NCBI GenBank assembly: GCA_963920635.1
Contig: OY987304.1
Coordinates: 33,728,365-33,792,364, forward strand
DNA length: 64,000 nucleotides
Reading direction: 5' to 3'
Source: Pseudeuparius sepicola
Taxonomy: Eukaryota; Arthropoda; Insecta; Coleoptera; Anthribidae
The number at the start of each line of letters is the position of its first letter. Position 1 is the first letter of the stretch. Made by a program: the position numbers and the translations under genes. Below the pieces are notes generated by a model. It was given only the letters and a program-made list of their open reading frames with translations, was not told where the DNA came from and searched no databases. This document shows, piece after piece, positions 40,906 to 53,277 of this stretch.

Positions 40906-41960
40906 ATATTTTCGTATCCTCGTTTTAAATGAACAACAATATATTTTCCTTTATTTATGTTATTGTTTATTAAAACAAGAATAGGAAATCCTTTATATCA
41001 ATTAAAAATGAGGTTTAAACTGAAAAAAAAATACAACGCACCTGAGTGTATATTATTATTATTGACATTGGAAAATCAAGAAGTGAGCTGAAAAAACTTA
41101 GACCATGATGTTTTTATGTATACAATAGAAAAATGTTTACCTAAAAATTTAAAAACCACAAAAAATATTAAAATTTTAGAATTTTTTCGATATTTCCACA
41201 TGTTCGGGGATATCTGCGAAAACTTAAAAAAAAATTAGTATATTTGCGATATGTTGTGCAACTGGCAACTGCGCACCAGCCTTGACACGCAAGCTTACCA
41301 GCTAACTACTGTTAATAAAGGGTTTTAATACACTTCTGAAAATATATTTTATTTTTTTTGTTGACTTTAGAATTTTTTAAATTTCAGATTCATGTTAAGC
41401 TATTTTTTCCACCTGTAGTTAAAACTTTTTACATCATGACTGAATCATCCTGTATAGGGATATATTTTTAAGTAAAAGATTGAATGGTGAATGCCATTTT
41501 CAGAGAGCTATCTAACAAAAAAGGTATTTCAAAATTGATGCACAATAAAAATTTGTGGGACACACTGTACATTAGATTATTCGATCAAAAGAATATTATG
41601 GAAAATTTTGGAATTGTAAGAACAAAGAAAAAGTAAAAAGACTTATTTTTTGGAAAAATTAACTATTGTAGGTTATATAAAAGCATTTTACCGAAGATAG
41701 CATAACAAAATCTTAATTAAAAAAGTTCTTAGCATTTATAATAGACAATATTTTCAAACCAAATGTGACAACTTCAATAACTGCAGCTCAAACTACAGTA
41801 TCTATTATACACTCCTTTGTTGTTTTAAAATACCATTTTTATAACTTCCCCATACCTCACCTTATACAGAGTATACAAACTACCAAACTAACCTCTGTTT
41901 TTGCTTTCCTCAAAAAAAAAAAATTAGCCATTTTTATCATTATTTTTTTCTTTTTCGAAG

Positions 41961-42353
41961 GCAAGGGATGCCCAAAACCTATAAAAACTTGGGCGCAGTG
42001 TGGTGTCAGTACAAAAGAACTAAACGTCCTCAGGAAATTGGGTTACGAAAAACCCACCCCTATCCAAGCACAAGCGATTCCCGCTATAATGTCCGGTCGA
42101 GATCTGATCGGCATTGCAAAAACCGGTAGCGGTAAGACGCTAGCTTTCTTACTGCCAATGTTTCGACATATTTTGGACCAACCTCCCCTGGAAGAAACAG
42201 ATGGTCCTATTGCAGTTATCATGACACCCACAAGAGAACTATGCATGCAAATTGGTAAAGATATCAGGAAGTTTACCAAGAGTTTAAATTTACACGCTGT
42301 ATGTGTTTACGGGGGTACCGGTATATCCGAACAGATTGCAGAGTTGAAAAGGG
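41961..42353 (+). CDS. DDX46: DDX46/Prp5 ortholog, helicase core exon 1
   Basis: The acceptor is CGAAG|GC after a T-rich tract and the donor GGG|GTAAGT. It encodes [11 protein letters not shown], the Q-motif region [16 protein letters not shown], motif I (AKTGSGKT), motif Ia (PTREL) and the GG/TGISEQ segment. The ATP-binding residues are all present. This is RecA-like domain 1 of the DEAD-box ATPase. The upstream open frame back to 41765 is intron read-through. Confidence 0.96.
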
Positions 42354-42435
42354 GTAAGTCGTGTCTGTGAACTAGTAAAATAGTTCAAATGTCCAATATT
42401 TGTTATGTAACTACAAATTTGTTATTTTTCTACAG

Positions 42436-42725
42436 GAGCGGAAATTATAGTGTGTACGCCGGGCCGTATGATCGATATGTTGGCCGCGAACAGTGGTAAA
42501 GTGACAAACTTGCGGCGAGTGACATATATAGTGTTAGACGAAGCGGATAGAATGTTCGATATGGGCTTCGAACCGCAAGTGATGAGGATTATAGATAATG
42601 TGAGGCCAGACAGACAGACAGTGATGTTTAGTGCGACGTTCCCCAGACAGATGGAGGCGCTGGCGAGGAGGATATTGATGAAGCCGATAGAGGTGCAGGT
42701 TGGCGGAAGGTCGGTGGTGTGTAAG
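42436..42725 (+). CDS. DDX46: DDX46/Prp5 ortholog, helicase core exon 2
   Basis: Follows an 82-bp intron (acceptor TTTCTACAG). It encodes motif Ib (TPGRMIDM), motif II DEAD ([15 protein letters not shown]), motif III (MFSATFP) and ends [11 protein letters not shown] at the donor AAG|GTGAGC. Domain 2 of the helicase (motifs IV-VI) and the C-terminus are not in the window, so the next intron is longer than 21 kb. Confidence 0.97.
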
Positions 42726-43440
42726 GTGAGCAGAATTTTTTCTATCATTCCTATTTAATTTGTACATGCACTAATGAGAGTAATACAGACAACTTCGTAG
42801 TGACGTTTGTAAAAAAGGGGTGAACTGACCAAATTAAAAGTAATTTCAACTCCTTGGATGCGTCGGTAAATTTAATGCCAATCTAATGGGATTACTTTGG
42901 AATTATCGAAAAACAGTACATAAAGTTTTATTATTAAATTTAATATACCTATTACCCATATCTGCGCCACTGGTTAATTATGAAATCTGTTAGGTGTTAT
43001 CACAATAATTTATGACACTATCGCATAAGAAATTAAATACAAATTTGAAAATACAAAATTTTGAATTACTTAATCTTAATATACACACACCCAAACTTAT
43101 ATGGAATCACGCATTATTTAATTTACTTAATTCTTACTATAATAAAATTAGGTTCATGGATTTTCAATTATTTTTCTAACATAAATGGATTAAAGAAACT
43201 GTATTTTCATTTCCAGCAAATATTTTTTTACTAAAAAATTCTTCAGCGAAAATAGCAAGTGATTCCATATAAGTTTGGGTGAGTGTATAAATATATACTC
43301 GAATCAAGTAACTCTGCCGCTTGGTATAATTAAAAGCACGTGTTCGATTACATTCCGCGAAATAAGGCGATTGGTCTATAGGCCACAAAATATCACGCAC
43401 TCCTGACAATAGGGATGTATTCGATCGCAAGTGTATTTAT

Positions 43441-43903
43441 GTGGATCCATTTAAATTTTAATTGGGTTTTTCGCCACCAAACTGATTGAAAGACAACTTT
43501 TTCAAGTTGCCTGGAAAATTCATAAATTCTTAACAGTGAATGAACGAAACTTTAAACGTGTAACTCAAAAAATAACTTGAACAAATTTGTTTTCTGAGCT
43601 TTCGGAGAATAAATCTTCCTCCTTTCTCAAAGATCATGCCACGTCAAAGTGATGTGACAGATTAATAAATTTCAGGTTAAAATGTCATGACAACAGAAAC
43701 AATAGCCTAGCCTTGAGAAAGGAGGAAGATTTATTCTCCGAAAGCGCAGAAAACAAATTTGTTGAAGTTATTTTTTGAGTTACACATTTATAGTTTCGTT
43801 CATTCACTGTTAAGAATTTATGAATTTTCCAGGCAACTTGAAAAAGTTGTCTTTCAATCAGTTTGGTGGCGAAAAACCCCATTAAAAATAAAATGGATCT
43901 ATT
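43441..43903. repeat. foldback element, arms about 195 bp
   Basis: 43441-43637 is the near-perfect reverse complement of 43711-43903; for example GAATAAATCTTCCTCCTTTC pairs with GAAAGGAGGAAGATTTATTC. The spacer is about 75 bp. The ends lie near GTGGATCCATTT / AAATGGATC. No coding. Confidence 0.8.
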
Positions 43904-44533
43904 TGCGCCACAAATAAATTTTAGAAAATATGTATGTGGTTTTATCTTGTTGTTTTCACATGTTGTTTTCACATGCGTCTAAGCTATTTAGACATTGCTA
44001 CAAATAGTCTTATCGATGATTTGAACTATTTAACTATTTTAATGAAGCCAATAATGTTTTTTATGAAATATTTTGACGTAAGCAATTGTAAAAGTAAAAT
44101 TAAATAAAGGTTGTGCCTGAGTGTGGCTCTGGCGAATATTTCAACACCACGTGCTCTTGTTTACATCACGCATCAGAGTTATTTGATTTTGGTATATATG
44201 TTACGGTAAAAGTGTTTACTTGGCTAGTTTATAGACTAGCTAGATAGTATACAAACTATCCAAACGTCTGGTTATTTTGATGGAAAATCATCTTTTTACT
44301 AAAATGGCTACGAATATTCGTTGGTTTGTATACTATCCAGCTAGTTTACAAACTATACAAGATTTGTCGCCAAAATACAAACCACAAGAAAATTACACAA
44401 ATGAACAGAGTTTTTTTGCTAGTTTACAAACAAACCCTTAGTAGTTGGATAAAGTGTGAACTTTATATTGATAGTAATACATAATAATCAACTCGTGGTT
44501 AGTATGTAAACTAACCAATTCCCTTTGGCTCAT

Positions 44534-44960
44534 TTAGTTTAGGATAATAAAATAATTCTTTCGTACGAACTGACAATTTTCGCAAGTTTCAATGAATAAT
44601 TTCACCATTTCCTGTGTTAAGTTGTAATACCTCTCATTTAATAACTTTGTTGTTGCTTGACGACCTCCATGCCTAGTTTCCTGGTAGGCAGCTTTAATGG
44701 CATCATAATATTCACTCAAACGTAAAAAAAAATAATCTTTCCAGATCTTTTATGTAAGATTACACAAGATGATTGGATTACTTGTAAATCATAAGTGTTT
44801 ACCACATAATAATCTTCCTTCTTACTAGTGTTAGGTACACTTTCGTGTATTCTTTTTATACGTTGCAAAAGTTCACTATAATCACTGTCATTCATTAATT
44901 TTGAATTTTGCGACTTTTGCTCTAAAAGTAGGTTTTCAATTGATGCTGTTGATGATAATA
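44534..44960 (-). pseudogene. retroelement-type integrase N-terminal fragment
   Basis: The - strand frame has HGGRQATTKLLNERYYNLT and CENCQF, which with the preceding His region form the HHCC zinc-binding domain of retroviral-type integrases. Upstream in a different frame lie NDSDYSELLQRIKRIHES and EDYYVVNTYDL-like text, typical of the leader of such host-dispersed integrase genes. A frame change near 44720 and the absence of the catalytic core mark it as a remnant. Confidence 0.55.
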
Positions 44961-45094
44961 ATACATAGATACATTTATCCCATTTATGGATAACTTGATT
45001 ACAAATTTTGGGTTTGAAGACTTTTAGACAGAAGAGGTAAGAGAAAATAATGAATTTAAAAAATATGTTTTCTTGAAATCGGCAGTGAAGTGTC

Positions 45095-45665
45095 TCAAAA
45101 TCGTCATTAAAAGCTCAGAAATCGGCACTGAAGTAGCATTATTGTACGATTTTTTCAATAAGTAGGCCTTGGCAAGATGTAAACATCAAACGTCAGATGG
45201 GGAGCCATCGCCCGTCAAAAGTGATCAAATATTCAAAACCCGGCCAATAAATCCCATTTAACTTTTCGTACACATTGCGAAATTGTTCCCTATAGCAGCG
45301 CAATCTTTCAGTATAAATATTTTAGTAGGTTTGAATATTAATTTTTTTACATAGAGGCAGCACAATAGGTAGTAGTTTGGATTTTCTGTCAGAAAGTGCC
45401 ATGTCTCATCATACTTGACCTAGGTAGAGTGATCGTCAAAGTTAAGCAACGCCGCTCGTAGTCGGTTCATGGACGGGTTATCCCTTATGGTTATTTTTTC
45501 TCCTAATAAAACATTTTTTTTTCGATTAAAAAAAATATGTACCTCGGCATTGAAGTTCTTTTTATGACTCATCTGGTTTATTTGCCTCGGCCAGAGGCCT
45601 TGGCAACTAAATTCCACATGAGTCATATAAAGTTGAACTTCAGTGCCTTGGTACATAAATAACTA
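45095..45665 (+). repeat. SINE-like repeat family D, copy 1, with 5S-rRNA-like segment
   Basis: About 0.5 kb matches 51915-52405 in inverted orientation. Within it, 45430-45483 (GTGATCGTCAAAGTTAAGCA..., then CGGTTCATGGACGGGT) resembles the internal promoter half of 5S rRNA: the AAGTTAAGC A-box-like part and the ATGGANGGGT C-box-like part, at about the right distance. A 5S-derived (SINE3-type) origin is inferred. The long sequence upstream of the 5S-like part is not explained. Confidence 0.45.
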
Positions 45666-46734
45666 TTTCATACACCTAATTTCAATATTTTTGACAACAA
45701 TATTAAACTATTTCAAAAAATTTTGATAAATTGAGGCTATTGACAAAATCTTTAAATGAGAACGTTGACGTAATTATATTAATAGAAACATGGAGAATGA
45801 TCATACAGATATACAGCGTGTCCATTTACTATTCCCTTCTTCGATTGTGGCTATACTTTTAAGGATAAAAAAAATCGGTTGGGGGGATCCAAATAAGGGA
45901 AGATGGAGCACATTTTAAAATTAGTTTGGTATATACAGGGTGTTCCAAAAAAGTGTGGCGACAAGAATTTTTTTTTTAAATGGAATGACCAGATTTTTTT
46001 TATCGCAAATGAAGCCTATCAAAGTATAGTATACATCCCTAAATTATTTCCGCTTCCATCTGCGGCGTTGCCAAGTTATAATTTTTTTAATGTATTTTTG
46101 CTAAATACCAACCCTTCATTAATATTGCTATATTTTTCTTGCGGCTTAATTTTTTCTCTTGAAACTTTGGTTGTGGATTTACACTTAGCTATTTTATTAA
46201 TGACTAAGAACCAAGTTGAAAATTTTTGTACAGGATGTTTCACTTTTTCCGCCAAAACTCCGACATTTTCAAATTTAATTTACTATTTTTTTCAAATGGA
46301 ACACCCTATATCTAACATTTCTATTGGATAGAGCATTCATTTAGCTTTAATTTGATACCTAATACAGTACCTTTATCTCTATCAGTTTTTTAAAAAATCC
46401 AGTATAAACAGAAAATTTGCAACTTTTTTACTTATTACATACATGCAAATTACTCAAGAATCAAACTTGTACTTATTTAAAAAGCTGCATATCAAAAAAG
46501 CGTTAGTACCAGTTACAATCTGTAGTTTACCATATTTTTGTATACCTACTACACCTGCATAAATAGAATATTAAATTAAAAAGTTATAAGTTTTAGGAGA
46601 ACTCATAGGTGGTCATGGTTTTGTTTCTAGTTTGACATTTGGTAAATATTTCATTTGCTGCTTGTATTCTGTGTTCGTTGTATAATTTTAAACATAAAAA
46701 AATTGTCACAAAATGAATTAGAAAATCAGTTAGC

Positions 46735-47245
46735 TATAACATTGGCTGTTGTGGAAGACCCTGAAATAAGTGACTGCCCTAGGTGTCGACCTTCTGGCCA
46801 GGGAGGGATCCATGAGCAGGCCGATGGGACCGGAACCCCTTTTGGGGATCGCACCTCGGGTAGCAAAAGACAACTGAGTCGGGATTTAGAAATAAAAAAG
46901 TCCTCAGTAGGACAATGCCTTAAGCATAACAAATTTCATCCATACCACGTGCAGTGACACCAGGAACTAAATGATAAAGACTTTCAGAAAAGAGTAACTT
47001 TTTGTACATTGGAACAAGGTCAAGCAGCGGAGGATGAAATTTTTCTTAAATTTGTATTATTTACCGATGAATCTACATTCCACAGAAATGGTTTTGTAAG
47101 TAGACATAGTTTTCATCTTTATGATACGCAAAACCCTCATAAGATTTTTGTGAATAATTTTCAACACAACTGGAGTATTAATGTTTGGGGAGGAATAGTC
47201 CATAATTTTGTAATTGGTCCTTACTTTTTTTGAAAATCTTTATCA
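46735..47245 (+). pseudogene. mariner-like transposase, catalytic part, in the palindrome centre
   Basis: Text includes VLFTDESTFHRNG (first catalytic Asp region), HKIFVNNFQHNWSINVWGG and VIGPYFF, typical of insect mariner-like transposases. A stop follows FHPYHVQ, and the frame is cut after VIGPYFF, where the inverted copy begins. The C-terminal QQDGAPxH region is missing. The HTH N-terminus is absent on this strand but present on the other (47370-47624). Confidence 0.75.
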
Positions 47246-47369
47246 TTCAGTTCCTGGTGTAACTGCACAATACTGCACATGGTATGGGTGAAATTTGTTA
47301 TGCTTAAGGCATTGTCCTACTGAGGACTTTTTTATTTCTAAATCCCGACTCAGTTGTCTTACACTTATT

Positions 47370-47624
47370 TCAGGGTCTTCCACAACAGCCAATGTTATAG
47401 CTAAGATTTTCTTCATTTAAAACTGGTTTTGTTCTAGGTTGCTTTTCATAGGCAACATTTCCTGTGCGATCGAATCGCTCCTTTAAGTTCTGCAGCATTC
47501 TGGTATCAGGATGCCTTCTATCTGAGAATTTTTGGGCATAAACTCGAGATGCCAAAAAACAATTTCCAAAACATTCACCAATTACGTAAATCTTACTTAT
47601 CAAGTCTTGTTTACAATAATTCAT
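47370..47624 (-). pseudogene. mariner-like transposase, N-terminal part, opposite strand
   Basis: The - strand frame from about 47624 (MNYCKQDLI, then RVYAQKFSDRRHPD, DRTGNVAYEK) is the DNA-binding N-terminus of the same transposase family. It stops after about 84 residues at the palindrome joint. The two halves of one protein thus lie on opposite strands of the inverted repeat. Confidence 0.6.
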
Positions 47625-48639
47625 TTTGTGACAACTTTTTGCTGTTTGAAATTAAACAACGAACACAGAATACAAGCAGCAAATGAAATATTTACCAAAT
47701 GCCAAACTAGAAACAAAACCATGACCACCTATGAGTTCTCCTAAAACTTTTAACTTTTTAATTTAATATTCTATTTAGGCAGGTGTAGTAGGTATACAAA
47801 AATATGGTAAACTACAGATTGTAACTGGTACTAACGCTTTTTTTATATGCAGCTTTTTAAATAAGTACAAGTTTGATTCTCGAGTAATTTGCATGTATGT
47901 AATAAGTAAAAAAGTTGCAAATTTTCTGTTTATACTGGATTTTTGAAAAAACTGCTAGAGATAAACGTACTGTATTAGGTATCAAATTAAAGCCGAATGA
48001 ATGCTCTATCCAATAGAAATGTTAGATATAGGGTGTTCCATTTGAAAAAAAAATAGTAAATTAAGTTTGAAAATGTCGGAGTTTTGGCGGAAAAAGTGAA
48101 ACATCCTGTACAAAAATTTTCAACTTGGTTCTTAGTCATTAATAAAATGGTTAAGTGTAAATCCACAACCAAAGTTTCAAGAGAAAAAATTAAGCCGCAA
48201 GAAAAATATAGCAATATTAATGAAGGGTTGGTATTTAGCAAAAATACATTAAAAAAATTATAACTTGGCAACGCCGCAGATGGAAGCGGAAATAATTTAG
48301 GGATGTATACTATACTTTGATAGGCTTCATTTTCGATAAAAAAAATCGGGTCATTCCATTTAAAAAAATTTATTTTTTTGTCGCCACACTTTTTTGGAAC
48401 ACCCTGTATATACCAAACTAATTTTAAAATGTGCTCCATCTTTCCTTATTTGGATCCCCCGAACCGATTTTTTTTATAGTTAAAAGTATAGCCACAATCG
48501 AAGAAGGGAATAGTAAATGGACACGCTGTATATAAAATACCATTTTATAACTTCATTTACAGTGATGGTAATATGAATCAAACCGATGGTGTCCTAGTTT
48601 ATTTGAAAGCTGATTTTGATTATAACTATAACATAATTT

Positions 48640-48815
48640 TTTTATCTTGGTAATATTAAAGTAATTTATATTAAAATTGCAATAAACAAAATAAATAACA
48701 TTAATATTATAACAATGTATAGGTTATTTTTTATCTTGGTAATATTAAAGTAACTTATATTAAAATTGCAATAAACAAAATAAATAACATTAATATTATA
48801 ACAATGTATAGGTCA
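48640..48815. repeat. 89-bp tandem duplication
   Basis: ATCTTGGTAATATTAAAGTA at 48644 and 48733 begins two nearly identical units. Confidence 0.9.
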
Positions 48816-49789
48816 CCATCAACTAGTACTAGTAATTTTAAAAATTAATAGTAAATTAAAAATATTAAATGACTATTATAAGTGGGAGATATCAATATAA
48901 ACATCCTTTCAGACAATGGTTGCATTCAGTGCACTCCCAAATGTGTAATCACTGCCAGCGCTTTACGTCAATGTGCATTGAACGGGCAGAAATGACAGAT
49001 AGCGCTAGCTATCGCTGCCCTCGGTTTGCCAGCGATTTCATTTTTGCTAGATTTTCTTGGTAACGGAATTATCATGTTTCTATCCTTTTTTATCATTCCT
49101 GCTCTGTTTCTGAGACGCTTAATCTTGAAATTCTTGATGGTGTATCGTTAATTTTGTTTATTTGTCCAAAAAATAATAATTATTCACACAATAAATAAAT
49201 AAAAAATGGAAGGTTGGGAAAATTGTAAGAGACAATAATTGTGGAAAAGTGGTTATAACTGCTTCTTGTATCAGCAACTCTGTCCAGTTGTTTATTATTT
49301 CTTGGTCATCATTATAAAATTGAGCCAAAATGGTAAAAAATAGACATAGAAAATCAAGTTATTTTAAAAACGAAAATAGGAAATACCGAAAATAAATACA
49401 TAGAAATAACCTACAAAAAAATCTGATGACATATAACCAAAATGGTTATGTTTGAGCGCCAGAAGCTTGAACTATTTAGTGGTTAAATAAAGAGCACATT
49501 TTTCTATTTACAATCTATTTACAATTTGAAATCGTACATAAAAATGTTTACAATAAAGTTGGTAATTGAGCAGTGAATGTTATGGTTTACACTTAGGATT
49601 TATTACTGTTGAAAAGTAAAGAAAATACTGTGAAAAATGTTCGATCTTAAAAATACAAAATCAGAGATGTTCGACAACACTAATAGCACGAAAAGTTCAC
49701 GTGAGCAATTAAAGTCTTCTTTACGAGCACTTCAAAAATTTGGACTATTGGATCTCATAGAGTACCTTGAAACCTTCCCAAATTAAGGC

Positions 49790-51290
49790 TGAGTAGTGGC
49801 CACCAACGCTCCAAGCTCCTTTTTCGTGGATTAGGACCTCGGCTAGGCCTCGAGACTCGAGCGGGTCGTGGGTGTCCGAGCTGGTGCTGGAAGGTGTGCT
49901 GACTACTCTAAGTCGGCTGGAAGGTGTGCTGACTACTCTAAGCCGGGTTGTAAGGTTGGTGTGCTGGTACTTAGTCCGCCACTGTCTCGCTTACGTGCCT
50001 CGCTCACGTACCGGAGTGCATGTAACAGAAAATACAACGAACAGTCTCCGAAAACACTGCAGTCGAAAAATCGATGCTTTTACAAGGTTCGTGTTACCTA
50101 AGTTACTTAACAATAGCTATATAAAAGAAATTATGAGCAATCTGTACAGATTCGTGACTTAAAGTTTACTTATACTTGACGTTATAATCTCAAGATAAAT
50201 TACGAGACGTAACTTTGACTTAATGACCCCTGACTATGAAATAAATTAAAAATTGATAACCAAAATGACCAATTATCTTGACTAAACCTGTCTTATAAAT
50301 TTACTGTACAATATTTACAAAATAAAAGGTAACATTAATAAAATATAAATAGTTTGGCGACTCCCCCAGTCGATACCGAAACACAAGATGAAAAATATAA
50401 CAGCCCGAAAGCTAGATAACAAAAGAAAAAGAAAACGTGGAAGAGTCCACGTCAGTCTCGGGCAACTTAAGGGTTCGTTTAGCTACGTTTGTGCTAATAA
50501 TCAAAAATATGCAACCAATTTATGACCACAACCTACTGCATGTAACCCACAGAGAAAAGGGGCAACAGGTCTAGGTGAGAGTAGCTCAAGAAGTCGTCAA
50601 AGTGACGTTATTAATAAAAAATTATTAAAAATTGAGCATCTACTCACCCAGACTGTGCTACCAGGGGTCCTCTCCGTGGTTCCACCTGCAGCAGATCGCC
50701 GTCGAAACCCGAAAAATGCGTGGAATCGTCACTCCACACCTCAATACCCGTGGTCTCAGCACATGTAATAAAAACAGAAAAAACCCAAATTAGCACCGCG
50801 AAAATATATGCACACCACGTACAAAACCACCTAAGCCGTCCGTAAGGCTGAAAGTTAGGTTTTGAAAAGAGTTTTCACTCGAAAATCTTCTAGACAGAAA
50901 ATCAAAACCGAACTTTCACCTGACGTGAGATCACCACGAGTCGTCGCTAGGGAAGTGGGGCCGATTCTCCTTGCCAGTTCTTTTTATAAACTTTTTTGAA
51001 ATATGGACGACGGATGACTTCCGTTTCCTTTCCAGAACGAATTGGAAGGTTTGGGGAGTCAAATCCATAAAAAAAAACAATCGGAAGTCGCTATTTAGGA
51101 CGACGATGGCAGGCCAGGGTGTAAACTGTCAATTCTGTCAAACTTTTATCACTGATATTAGACTAGTAGAAACGTCGGAAGCAAAGAGTGACGTTAGTAC
51201 ACGGAACAACCGTGGCGCGCGAGTCAATCGTAAACTGAATAAAGTGAATATTATCTCTATAATTAAAGTCAGACAGTGATTACAACAATG
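49790..51290. other. unclassified GC-richer block
   Basis: Composition rises compared with the flanks. It contains a 28-bp tandem duplication (GGCTGGAAGGTGTGCTGACT at about 49888 and 49916) and a TTTGGCGACTCCCCCAGTC segment at 50352 that looks like a retroelement primer site following an A/T-rich end. No matching second LTR, gag or pol is visible. Short open frames (49868-50162, 50971-51279) have no recognisable domains. It is possibly the 5' part of an LTR element. Confidence 0.3.
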
Positions 51291-51914
51291 TAATTGTTTT
51301 AGTAATAGATACCTTCAATCGACTAATAAAATTTAAACATTTTTGCAACCGCACATACCCTTTAATAAACAATTTGTTTGGTAACAACAAGGTAGGCAAC
51401 TTGTTATGCATCCGCTTGTATAGGTGGTTGCAGATAGCACGGCAACATTTTTTAAAATCGGTAGGTGTATACGGGGTGTGATGAATTAATAAGAATTAAA
51501 TAACGCATTTAAACGCTGTAACGGAAATTTGATAAAATTTTCGTTACAGACAGACAAGACCAAGTTATAAATTGGTCGTTCAACGTACCACGGCAGCTAT
51601 TATAGCGCTGTCAAAGGTTGACATATAGCGCTACCTAGAGATTAGAAAAATTCGGCCTGCATTGAACGCAACCAATATTTTTGTACATGATTATTTAAAT
51701 GTGATGTATGAATTTCGATATGTGTCCTTAATAAATAAATTTACCAGGGACATTTTTGTAAAAGCAGCACAAAATTTAAAAGAAAACTTTAAATCTTTTA
51801 TTTTCCAATGTATAACTGATCGCTATGCAATAATTTTAGAGCATAAACTACAATGTAGAAAAGTTCCCAGAAATAAAATTACACAAAAAATGTCATTGAT
51901 TACAAAAAACTAAA

Positions 51915-52405
51915 AATAGTTATTTATGTACCAAGGCACTGAAGTTCAACTTTTTATGATTCATGTGGAATTTAATTGCCTAGGCCTCTGGCCAAGGCAT
52001 GATAAAAAAAACTTCAGTACCAAGGTATATATATATATATTTTTTTAAATCAGGAAAACATGTTTTATTACGCAAAAAAAATCATAAGGGGTCGCACGTC
52101 CATGAACCGACTGTGTGCGGCATTGCTTGACTTTGACGATCGCTCTACCTAGGTCAAGTATGACGAAGCATAGTGCTTCTAAAATATTTATACTGAAAGA
52201 TTGCGCTGATATGATAGGTAACAATTTCGCAATGGGCCTTTATTGGTTGGGTTTTGAATATTTGACGAGCGATGGCTCCGCATCTGATGTTTTATGTTTA
52301 CATCTCGCCAAGGCCTACTTATTGAAAAAATCGTACAATAATGGGCTTTTAATGACGATTTTGAGACACTTCACTGCCGATTTCAAGAAAAATCTTTTTC
52401 TGAAA
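51915..52405 (-). repeat. SINE-like repeat family D, copy 2
   Basis: Inverted partner of 45095-45665. The 5S-like segment lies at about 52097-52150 on the - strand (CCATGAACCGACTG and GACTTTGACGATC on +). The two copies bracket 6.2 kb that includes the palindromic mariner. A T/A-rich dinucleotide run at 52026-52041 is in this copy only. Confidence 0.45.
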
Positions 52406-52814
52406 TCAATTGGCATTTCATCAGGACCAGCTTCATAGTGGATCCATATTGTCGGTGGGGATTGTGGATATCATCCTGCAGCAGGTCGAAAAAAAAAAAA
52501 CATTTCAACGTCGTTGAATTTATTTTCATCAGGAAATAAAGCAGCAACTGCATTAATTTTTATGATAAGGCTTTGAGTTAAATGGAACTAACAGCCGTTT
52601 ACTTCGGCATCTGGAAAAGCAATTCTTGCTAACTTCATGCAAGCCTTTTATCTACATATCCAGAGAGGGCAGATGTAAATCAGGCACGAATCTACCTGCA
52701 TCTATAATCTCTAAGGTAATATGGGAAACGGTCAACAATTCACAAATTTCATTATGTAATCTACATTAAATAGTGGCTTAAAAAAGGTATATTTGTATAT
52801 TTCATATAATCTTG

Positions 52815-53015
52815 TTGGTCGGCAATTTTCATGTGCGTAAAATTACCGGAGAGTTTATTTCACTGTGGGCATTCATCGACGTGCGCATTTTTCCGTGTGA
52901 ACATATTTCAGTGTGGGTTTTTTCTCGTGGGGTTACGTGCCTGTGCACTTCTTTCTGCAAGCAATTTTCCTGTGGGGTTATTTCATGTGAGGAACTTTCC
53001 GATCACAGGTTTCTT
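52815..53015 (+). repeat. degenerate minisatellite, about 20-bp unit
   Basis: Variants of TTTTCCTGTGGGGTTATTTC recur about nine times (for example ATTTCACTGTGGGCATTC, TTTTTCCGTGTGAACATATT, AATTTTCCTGTGGGGTTATT). Apparent Phe/Cys-rich open frames are by-products. Confidence 0.55.
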
Positions 53016-53189
53016 GCGAATCGGTGTTCTTGTCAGTTTTGGGAATAATAATAATTTATTGCAATCCTATTGCACAGAAACATGTATACATGAAACATAC
53101 ATAATACTATTAAATATTTCGATTGCAAAATGGGACCAAAAACTATCCAAGAAAGTTCCCAGTTCGGTCCCACAATAACTGTATAATAT

Positions 53190-53266
53190 ACTGAAGATTT
53201 TGGTCCGTTGGCTGGGGTTCGATAAAACCCACGACTCCTGGATAGACGCAACAGACGTCTTGTAGT
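53190..53266 (+). pseudogene. integrase chromodomain tail of the second Polinton
   Basis: Encodes ILVRWLGFDKTHDSWIDA and ends VL-stop, matching the C-terminus of the integrase at 24316-25196 almost position by position. Upstream the frame is closed and unrelated, so only the last 25 or so residues remain. It ends 12 bp before the next ATG. Confidence 0.85.
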
Positions 53267-53277
53267 AGTGGCGGAGC

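Larger units (their letters stand above)
8925..41960 (+). other. DDX46 33-kb intron carrying nested transposons
   Basis: Intron between AAGG|GTTAGT at 8924/8925 and TTTTTCGAAG|GC at 41960/41961. Exon phases match across it, so all intervening elements must be spliced out for the helicase to be made. Contents are listed separately. In 8925-9560, 35561-35985 and 40905-41960 I see no gene; the 9228-9400 part is unusually GC-rich but unrecognised. Confidence 0.85.
45814..48528. mobile_element. 2.7-kb palindromic mariner-like element with nested ends
   Basis: Outer ends CAGCGTGTCCATTTACTATT (45814) and its inverse (to 48528) are flanked by TA. A second pair of ends, CAGGGTGTTCCAAAAAAGTG at 45936 and its inverse at 48406, lies inside. 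The two halves are reverse complements for about 1.2 kb per arm, so the long open frame at 45903-46331 reappears on the - strand at 48439-47987. The arms differ by indels: the left arm lacks about 240 bp of transposase 5' sequence that the right has, and holds a GC-rich 85-bp block (46776-46860) that the right lacks. Confidence 0.82.

Noticed and set aside
41765..41960. N-terminal extension of the helicase exon
   Set aside because: The open frame upstream of 41961 is a T-rich intron end. The acceptor and the phase of the exon ending at 8924 fix the exon start at 41961.
45903..46331. 142-aa open frame repeated on the other strand at 47987-48439
   Set aside because: Both are the same inverted-repeat arm of a transposon. 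The frame crosses the mariner termini and has no domain.
49868..50162. Two overlapping open frames around a 28-bp duplication
   Set aside because: Created by the duplicated segment in different frames; no domain or start support.
52831..53178. Cys/Phe-rich 115-aa open frame
   Set aside because: Mostly the 20-bp minisatellite read in frame, running into unrelated sequence before the Polinton remnant.
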